Assembly: GCF_008369935.1 (NCBI RefSeq)
Contig: NZ_VTUZ01000026.1
Span: 1 to 64,000 of the forward strand
Source: Paraburkholderia panacisoli
GTDB lineage: Bacteria; Pseudomonadota; Gammaproteobacteria; Burkholderiales; Burkholderiaceae
Direction of reading: 5' to 3'
DNA: 64,000 nucleotides
Made by a program: the position numbers and the translations under genes. The notes under the pieces are model-generated. The model did not search any database, was not told the origin of the DNA, and worked only from the letters and a program-made list of their open reading frames with translations. The stretch's first letter is position 1; every line of letters starts with the position of its first letter. Shown here one piece after another: positions 58,701 through 64,000 of this stretch.

Positions 58701-59176
58701 TATCCGTATCTTTTACGTGCCAAGGCGCCGGGTACCGCGCGCCTTCGCGTAAGCATTGCAGGCGCAATGCATCACACGATTCTAACATGCCGTGAATCCG
58801 CGCCCGGCGAGGGTACGTATACCTATTAGCAGGACCTTGGGAACGCGGCCGCCGAGGCCCTGCTTTCGCGCCGTCCAGGCGCGATTCGTGCGTGGGGCAA
58901 TCCGCCGCTCAGCCAAGACTGGCGGTGCGTTCCGGCGATTACTTCTGTTGCGCATGCACCACAATTGAGGGGCGATTTGATCGGGGGCGGATTTTTTTAT
59001 CGTCGGAAGGGAACGATATGGCAAAATGCCAACGCACAAAGAGTTAGACACTGCTCGAAGTCTACACACCGAGTTTTTTGTTCCGCACCAATGTTATACT
59101 TCGAGCAATGTATGACTTGTCTTCGTCAACAGGCTCGCAGTAAACCTGCGGTAATCTCAATTTCGAGAGGAGAAAT
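58701..59176. other. Intergenic region between gyrA and the OmpA-family gene
   Basis: 476 bases without a gene, shared by two divergent promoters. A candidate extended -10 for gyrA (TGTTAGAAT on the minus strand) lies at 58779-58787. The OmpA-family promoter is listed separately. I see no RNA gene or other feature in the middle. Confidence 0.5.
59092..59100 (+). promoter_or_regulatory. Extended -10 promoter of the OmpA-family gene
   Basis: TGTTATACT, an extended -10 with TATACT, lies 76 bases before the start codon. No -35 at the right distance is recognisable. The leader ends in GAGAGGAG, a strong ribosome site. Confidence 0.6.
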
Positions 59177-59824
59177 ATGAATAAACTTTCAAAGCTCGCG
59201 TTCATTGCAGCTACCGCGGTTATGGCTGCATCCGCCATGGCACAGTCGGTGCCGGCGTCGCGACAAGCTACGAACGACAACTGGGTGAATGGTACTGGCG
59301 AATACGTGTGGATGAACGGCACGAACGAGCTTTGCTGGCGCGATGCATTCTGGACGCCCGCAACGGCCAACGCAAAGTGCGATGGTGCCCTGGTTGCTCA
59401 AGCTCCGACGCCGCCGGCCCCGGTCGCACCTGCACCGGCCATCTCTAGCGAAAAGATTACGTATCAAGCTGACGCGTTGTTCGACTTCGACAAGGCAATC
59501 CTGAAGCCGGCAGGCAAGGACAAGCTGAGCGAACTGGCATCGAAGATTCAAGGCATCAACCTGGAAGTCGTCGTCGCAACGGGTCACACGGACCGCATCG
59601 GTACGGACAAGTACAACGACCGTCTGTCGCTGCGCCGTGCACAAGCTGTGAAGGCATTCCTGGTCAGCAAGGGCGTCGAAGCCAACCGTATCTATACGGA
59701 AGGCAAGGGCCGTCGCAACCCGGTCACGACCGGCTGCAACCAGAAGAACCGCAAGCAACTCATCGCCTGCCTCGCACCGGATCGTCGCGTGGAAGTCGAA
59801 GTTGTGGGTACGCCGAAGCAGTAA
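59177..59824 (+). CDS. OmpA-family outer-membrane/peptidoglycan-binding protein
   Basis: 215 residues. Signal peptide ending SAMA (20-23). Residues 24-90 hold a short aromatic-rich segment and an Ala/Pro linker, and about 97-205 form the OmpA C-terminal domain that binds peptidoglycan (GHTDRIGTDKYNDRLSLRRA). Two Cys (CNQKNRKQLIAC) near the end probably form a disulfide. It lacks the N-terminal 8-stranded barrel. Confidence 0.94.
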   Translation: MNKLSKLAFIAATAVMAASAMAQSVPASRQATNDNWVNGTGEYVWMNGTNELCWRDAFWTPATANAKCDGALVAQAPTPPAPVAPAPAISSEKITYQADALFDFDKAILKPAGKDKLSELASKIQGINLEVVVATGHTDRIGTDKYNDRLSLRRAQAVKAFLVSKGVEANRIYTEGKGRRNPVTTGCNQKNRKQLIACLAPDRRVEVEVVGTPKQ

Positions 59825-59846
59825 GCTTCAGATTACCGCAGTATCA

Positions 59847-59874
59847 AAGCCCCGCTTCGGCGGGGCTTTTTTTA
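59847..59874 (+). terminator. Terminator of the OmpA-family gene
   Basis: AAGCCCCGC-TTCG-GCGGGGCTTTTTTT, a tetraloop hairpin with a U-run 23 bases after the stop. Confidence 0.9.
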
Positions 59875-59988
59875 TGCGCAGTTCGCACGGTGCGATCTCG
59901 GGCGCGCCTCCCGTCAGTGAGTGGTGAACGCACGCGCCCCGCGTTCGGGCGACGAGCCACGAAGCGAAGCCGCCCCACAGCCGCGCTT

Positions 59989-60017
59989 TTGCCGCCCTGT
60001 CCCTCGACCTATATACT
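59989..60017 (+). promoter_or_regulatory. Sigma-70 promoter of ubiG
   Basis: TTGCCG, 17 bases, TATACT, with transcription expected near 60024, about 47 bases before the ubiG start. Confidence 0.6.
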
Positions 60018-60070
60018 CAGGGTTTATCCTCGAGCGCCCGCTCAACGCTCTCATCGAGGCAGCTTCCGCC

Positions 60071-60769
60071 ATGACCAACGCCGATCCCCACGAACTACAG
60101 AAATTCAGCGACCTCGCGCATCGGTGGTGGGACCCGAACGCCGAATTCAAACCGCTGCACGAACTCAACCCCATTCGTCTGAGCTGGATCGACGCCCACG
60201 CGCATCTGGCAGGCAAGAAGGTGCTAGACATCGGCTGCGGCGGCGGCATTCTCTCCGAGTCGATGGCCGGCCTCGGCGCGGATGTGAAGGGCATCGACCT
60301 GTCGACCCAGGCGCTCGGCGTCGCCGATCTTCACAGTCTTGAAAGTGGTGTAACCGTCGATTACGAAGAGATCGCCGCCGAGGCACTCGCCGCCCGCGAG
60401 CCGGGCACGTTCGACGTGGTCACCTGCATGGAAATGCTGGAGCACGTGCCTCAGCCCGGCGCGATCGTCGAGGCCTGCAAGACGCTCGTCAAGCCTGGCG
60501 GCTGGGTGTTCTTTTCCACGCTGAACCGCAACGTGAAGTCGTACCTGTTTGCGGTGATCGGTGCCGAATACATCGCGCGGATGCTTCCCAAGGGCACGCA
60601 CGACTACGCGCGCTTCATCCGTCCGTCGGAACTGGCGGGCTTCGTGCGCGCCGCCAGCTTGCGCACAGCCGACATCAAAGGCATCGTCTACAACCCACTC
60701 AGCAAGCATTTCACACTGTCCGCCGACACGAGCGTGAACTACATGCTCGCCTGCCGGCGTGACGCCTGA
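60071..60769 (+). CDS. ubiG: Ubiquinone biosynthesis O-methyltransferase UbiG
   Basis: 232 residues. SAM-dependent O-methylation in ubiquinone synthesis. The SAM motif is [20 protein letters not shown], and the UbiG block [23 protein letters not shown] is at the N-terminus. The ATG at 60071 starts MTNADPHEL. The upstream in-frame extension crosses the promoter. gph starts 31 bases after its stop. Confidence 0.96.
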   Translation: MTNADPHELQKFSDLAHRWWDPNAEFKPLHELNPIRLSWIDAHAHLAGKKVLDIGCGGGILSESMAGLGADVKGIDLSTQALGVADLHSLESGVTVDYEEIAAEALAAREPGTFDVVTCMEMLEHVPQPGAIVEACKTLVKPGGWVFFSTLNRNVKSYLFAVIGAEYIARMLPKGTHDYARFIRPSELAGFVRAASLRTADIKGIVYNPLSKHFTLSADTSVNYMLACRRDA

Positions 60770-60800
60770 GCCGCCCCGACCCGCCACACTGAATTCAACA

Positions 60801-61514
60801 ATGAGCGATCCCACCCCTCTGCCCCAACGCGAAGACAACGACGACGCGCTCGGCCTTTGCCACGCTGTGCTGTTCGATCTCGACGGCACGCTGGCCGACA
60901 CGGCGCCCGATCTCGCGGCCGCCGTCAACAAGATGCGCCACGACCGCGGACTCCACATGGTGCCGCTCGAAGACCTGCGTCCGCTCGCGTCAGCGGGCGC
61001 GCGCGGGCTGCTCGGCGGGGCGTTCGGCATCGGGCCAGACGATCACGAATTCGCGTCGATGCGCGAGGAGTTTCTCGCCAACTACGAAGCGGATTTGTGC
61101 ATCGAGACCACGCTGTTTCCCGGCATCCCCGAATTGCTCGACGAGCTCGACGCGCGCGGCGTGCGCTGGGGCATCGTCACGAACAAAGTCGCGAGGCTCA
61201 CCGAACCGCTGATCGCGCAACTGGGCCTTGAAGAGCGCGCGGGCTGTGTCGTAAGCGGCGACACGACCGCGCATTCGAAGCCGCACCCGGCGCCCTTGCT
61301 GCACGCCGCGCGCGAGCTGGACGTGGTGCCGGAGCGTGTCGTCTACGTCGGCGACGATCTGCGCGACGTGCAGGCGGGCTTCGCGGCCGGCATGAAGACC
61401 GTGGCGGCTGCATACGGCTACTGCGGCAACGACATTCCGCCGACGCAATGGCACGCACAGCATGTCGTGCAATCACCGGTCGAATTGCAGAAGCTGTTGC
61501 GCGATATCGGCTGA
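60801..61514 (+). CDS. gph: Phosphoglycolate phosphatase
   Basis: 237 residues, HAD superfamily. The nucleophile Asp is in VLFDLDGTLADTAPDLA, motif II in IVTNK, and motif III/IV in HSKPHPAPLL and YVGDDLRDVQAG. Removes phosphate from 2-phosphoglycolate. ubiG-gph is a common pair. I use the ATG at 60801. A start overlapping the ubiG end is possible. Confidence 0.93.
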   Translation: MSDPTPLPQREDNDDALGLCHAVLFDLDGTLADTAPDLAAAVNKMRHDRGLHMVPLEDLRPLASAGARGLLGGAFGIGPDDHEFASMREEFLANYEADLCIETTLFPGIPELLDELDARGVRWGIVTNKVARLTEPLIAQLGLEERAGCVVSGDTTAHSKPHPAPLLHAARELDVVPERVVYVGDDLRDVQAGFAAGMKTVAAAYGYCGNDIPPTQWHAQHVVQSPVELQKLLRDIG

Positions 61515-61610
61515 AGTGCCGCGGCGGCGGCCCGCACCAATGAGTCAGGACGCGGCCGTCAATCTACTGTAAAATCTACGTTGGCTCAGAGAACTTGAGC
61601 AACGAACCGC

Positions 61611-61980
61611 GGGGGCGACCTGGTTTCGACAGGGGTTGCAAAGCGGCTAGGGCATGTCGAGGACCCGTCACCTCGTTAATCAATGGGAAAAACGTAACTG
61701 CAAACGACGATACGTTCGCACTGGCAGCCTAAGGGCCGCCGTCCTCTGCCTAGTTCACTGACGGGCTAGTGTCGCAAGACCGGTAGCAATACCGACAGAG
61801 GTCATATACGTCAGTTAAGCCTTGGTGGCGTCACGACATCCGGGTCGAAAATTTAGTGAATCGCCTTAGTGCAGCGTGTTCGTCCGCGTCACTGGGGTTA
61901 AATCAAATGACAGAACTAAACATGTAGAACTGGTCGTAGAGTGCTTCTGGACGCGGGTTCGATTCCCGCCGCCTCCACCA
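61611..61980 (+). ncRNA. ssrA: Transfer-messenger RNA (tmRNA)
   Basis: Rescues stalled ribosomes. The 5' end GGGGGCGACCTGGTTTCGAC pairs with the 3' end (GGGGGCG with CGCCTCC), and the 3' end has a T-arm (GGGTTCGATTCCC) and CCACCA. The mRNA-like frame runs 61700-61732, GCA AAC GAC GAT ... GCC TAA, giving the tag ANDDTFALAA. A -10-like TAAAAT at 61570-61575 is upstream. Confidence 0.97.
61700..61732 (+). other. tmRNA tag-peptide reading frame
   Basis: Resume codon GCA at 61700. It encodes ANDDTFALAA followed by TAA. The ALAA end is the signal for ClpXP/ClpAP degradation. Confidence 0.93.
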
Positions 61981-62011
61981 AACATCCTGCAAGCAACGCT
62001 GCTTTGTAAGA

Positions 62012-62044
62012 AACCCCGCTAGCCTCAGGCTCGCGGGGTTTTTT
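62012..62044 (+). terminator. Terminator of the tmRNA gene
   Basis: AACCCCGC, an 11-base region, GCGGGGTT followed by TTTT. It lies 32 bases after the CCA end and just before the end of the convergent TolC-family gene. Confidence 0.85.
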
Positions 62045-62068
62045 GTTGCCACAACCCTACCCCGCTCG

Positions 62069-63565
62069 TCAGCGAGTCGCCGCAAGCGCCTTCTGCTGCG
62101 CGAGGCGCAACGCTTCGATCGGGGTCATCGGCGCCGGCCCGGCACTCGCCGTTGTCTGTTGCGCGCTCCGACTGGCGACGCCTTGCTCATTTACCGCAGG
62201 CGCCGCGCGCTCCGCCTCCACCGCCTGACGATTCGCCACCGCGCCGCGCCCCTCCGCCGCCCCGGCCAGCAACCCATTCGCCCGCGCCACCTCGTCCAGG
62301 TCCAATGTCGCCGTCGCGGCCTTGAGCTGCAGCAACGCCACAATCGCCGTATAGCGCGCCCGAATCAGATCGCGACGACCCGTGTAAAACGAATCCGCTG
62401 CCCGCAGCACATCGGTGCTCGTGCGGCTGCCCACCTTGTAGCCCGCCTGCGTCGCGCTCAACGCGGCCCGCGAGGTCTGCGCGACGCGCATCAACCCTTC
62501 GACCCGCGTCACGCCGTCATGAAAGCGCGACCAGTTCTCCCGCGCGGTCGCGCCCGCTACTCGAGTTGCGCCAAGCAGTTCTTCCACCGCCTTGTCCTCG
62601 AGTGCCCGCGTCTCGTCGATGATCGCGTCCGTCTCGCCCCCCTCGAAAAGTGGAATCGTCACCGACAACATCGCGGTCGTGGTGGTGGTCGGACGGGCGA
62701 AGCCGGAGGCCGCGCCGGCCGGCGTATGGTTCGCCGTCAAATTCACGACCGGCAGATTCCTGGCGCGCGCCTTCTCCACTTCAAATTGAGCGATCCGCCG
62801 GTCGATCTGCTTCAACTGCACCATGTAGTCGTGCGCTTCAGCCCGCGTGACCCAGCTATCCCGGTCGTCGGGACTAAGGTGCGGCATGAGCGCGGAGTCC
62901 GACAAATGCGACAGTCCCGCAAACGGCTCACCCGTGATCTGTTCCAGCGCCAGGCGCCGAAGTCGCAAATCGCTGCGGGCATCGGTCTGCTGCAGCCGGG
63001 CCTGCTCGCGCGCCGCTTCGGCGTCCCGCAAGTCGATCACGGTCGCCTCGCCCGCCGCCTGCCTGCGCTGCAACCGCTCGATATGCTGTTCGAGCGCGAG
63101 CGTGTAGTCATCGGCGCGCGCCAGTTCGTCTTCGGCGGCGAGTTCGTCGAAGTACGCGCGCACCGCTTGCAGGATGGCCCGTTGCTGAGCGCGCGCAGCG
63201 TCGAGCGCGCCGCGCGCGTTGACAAAGTCGGCCTGGCGGTATGTAGTCCAGCGGCTCCAGTCGAAGACCGGCTGCGTCAGCGTGACGGTCCACCCGTTTT
63301 GCCAGTAGCTGTCGCTCGGAAGGCCTTCGATGGAGGTTCGGTTGTACGCGCGCCCCCAACCGCCCGACAGTTGCGGCAGCAATGCCGCGCGGGCCTTCGG
63401 CACTGCCAGCCGCGCGGCCCTCGAGCCTGCGCGCGACGCCGCCAGGTCCGCGTCGTGAGCGACCGCCTGCTCGGCGACCGTGAGCAGGTCGACGGCCGCC
63501 GCGGTGCTCGCGTGAGTGACGCTGGCGAGCGCGATCAGCAAGCCCGGCACCATCCGCCTATTCAT
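62069..63565 (-). CDS. TolC-family outer-membrane efflux/secretion channel
   Basis: 498 residues. Signal peptide ending near TAAAVD, then two TolC repeats of long coiled helices: QAVRAYFDELAAEDELARADDYTLALEQ-type (piece QAVRAYFDELAAEDELA) and a second copy from about 290. PVFDWSRW and VTIPLFEGGETDA mark the beta-strand parts. The C-terminal 50 residues are Ala/Gln-rich. The ATG at 63565 overlaps the stop of the ABC exporter by 8 bases, so the pair forms a type I export system. Confidence 0.92.
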   Translation of the reverse strand: MNRRMVPGLLIALASVTHASTAAAVDLLTVAEQAVAHDADLAASRAGSRAARLAVPKARAALLPQLSGGWGRAYNRTSIEGLPSDSYWQNGWTVTLTQPVFDWSRWTTYRQADFVNARGALDAARAQQRAILQAVRAYFDELAAEDELARADDYTLALEQHIERLQRRQAAGEATVIDLRDAEAAREQARLQQTDARSDLRLRRLALEQITGEPFAGLSHLSDSALMPHLSPDDRDSWVTRAEAHDYMVQLKQIDRRIAQFEVEKARARNLPVVNLTANHTPAGAASGFARPTTTTTAMLSVTIPLFEGGETDAIIDETRALEDKAVEELLGATRVAGATARENWSRFHDGVTRVEGLMRVAQTSRAALSATQAGYKVGSRTSTDVLRAADSFYTGRRDLIRARYTAIVALLQLKAATATLDLDEVARANGLLAGAAEGRGAVANRQAVEAERAAPAVNEQGVASRSAQQTTASAGPAPMTPIEALRLAQQKALAATR

Positions 63566-64000
63566 CGACGACCGCTTCCGCACTCGCCTCGCACAGCAGC
63601 TCGCCGTCGACCAACCGATAACGCGTATCGAACGCGGCGGCGAGCGACATGTCGTGCGTAATCACCACGACGGTCCGCTCGATCCGCCGCAGCAACGCGA
63701 CGATCTTGCGCACCGACGCGGGATCGAGATTCGACGTCGGTTCGTCGAGCAGCAGCAGTTGGCGTTGCTGGTAAAGCGCCCGCGCGAGCAGCAAACGCTG
63801 CCGCTGGCCAGCGGAAATATTCGCGATCGTGTCGCTGATCACGGTGCGGGTGCGCATAGGCAGGCGCATCACGTCCGGCAGCAGGCCGACCTCGTCGAGC
63901 AACGCGTGAATGCGCGCTTCGTCCACGTTGCCGGCAAAGAGCGACACGTTATCCGCAATCGAACCGTGCAGAATCAGATCGCCCTGCCGCATATGAACGG
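63558..64000 (-). CDS. ABC-type exporter, C-terminal ATPase part (incomplete, runs off the window)
   Basis: The last 147 residues. Signature ISAGQRQRLLLARAL, Walker B LLLLDEPTSNLD and switch His in VVVITHD are present. The Walker A and the membrane domain lie beyond position 64000. The segment LHGSIADNVSLFAG resembles the CvaB/RaxB-type peptidase-containing exporters of double-glycine peptides, but the peptidase domain is not in view. The true start is outside the window. Confidence 0.88.
   Translation of the reverse strand, partial: VHMRQGDLILHGSIADNVSLFAGNVDEARIHALLDEVGLLPDVMRLPMRTRTVISDTIANISAGQRQRLLLARALYQQRQLLLLDEPTSNLDPASVRKIVALLRRIERTVVVITHDMSLAAAFDTRYRLVDGELLCEASAEAVVDE

Noticed and set aside
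1-64000. CRISPR arrays, insertion sequences, tRNA or rRNA genes, prophage genes
   Set aside because: I found no regularly spaced repeats, transposase or integrase motifs, tRNA cloverleaf or rRNA sequence. The only stable RNA gene seen is tmRNA.

Overview
The window looks like a chromosome segment of a beta-proteobacterium of the Burkholderia/Paraburkholderia type. The evidence is high GC content and several block orders I know from that group: gyrA-serC-pheA-hisC-tyrA-aroA-cmk-rpsA-ihfB, rpsP-rimM-trmD-rplS, and ugd-hldA-hldD next to lapAB. The tmRNA tag peptide (ANDDTFALAA) is also of the proteobacterial type. The species assignment is inferred from gene content only.

Layout. (1) 126-1097: thyA. 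(2) 1462-11311: an accessory module of about 10 kb. It holds seven exported-protein genes between two paralogous VpsR-family sigma-54 activators. Gene order and domains match the functional-amyloid (Fap) secretion systems described in Pseudomonas: a FapA-position protein, an extra glycine-rich protein, FapB-like and FapC-like repeat proteins, a C39-peptidase-fold FapD-like protein, a FapE-position protein and a coiled-coil/beta-barrel FapF-like exporter. A -24/-12 promoter, an IHF-like site and an 18-bp perfect palindrome lie in order in front of the first gene. (3) 11402-18222: folA, pmbA, darP/yjgA, mogA, orn, an M48 protease, rsgA and a small zinc-ribbon protein. (4) 18440-24805: a CobD/CbiB-family membrane protein, a Nudix hydrolase, the ribosomal/tRNA operon rpsP-rimM-trmD-rplS, a sorbosone-dehydrogenase-like protein and a TM2 protein. 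(5) 24822-37479: a radical SAM protein, an Lrp regulator with divergent dadA, an acyl-CoA dehydrogenase with etfBA, the methionine importer metNIQ, a lipase-like hydrolase, an enoyl-CoA hydratase and a histone-deacetylase-like protein. (6) 37692-46615: mltB, cysM, a ComEA-like DNA-binding protein with an unusual structured leader, the LPS heptose genes hldD/hldA, ugd, lapB/lapA and ihfB. (7) 46637-58700: rpsA, cmk, aroA, tyrA, hisC, pheA, serC, a DUF2059 protein and gyrA. (8) 59177-64000: an OmpA-family protein, ubiG, gph, the tmRNA gene, then a TolC-family protein and the end of an ABC exporter that continues beyond the window.

Most of the window is ordinary housekeeping sequence. The part that deserves attention is 1462-11311. 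In the model proposed here, the two activators drive one sigma-54 operon that makes and exports fibre proteins through the FapF-like pore. The FapD-like C39 protein may process three small secreted proteins that share a leader-like motif. A second, independent point of interest is the leader of the ComEA-like gene (40628-40680), where an 11-bp inverted repeat locks up the Shine-Dalgarno sequence.
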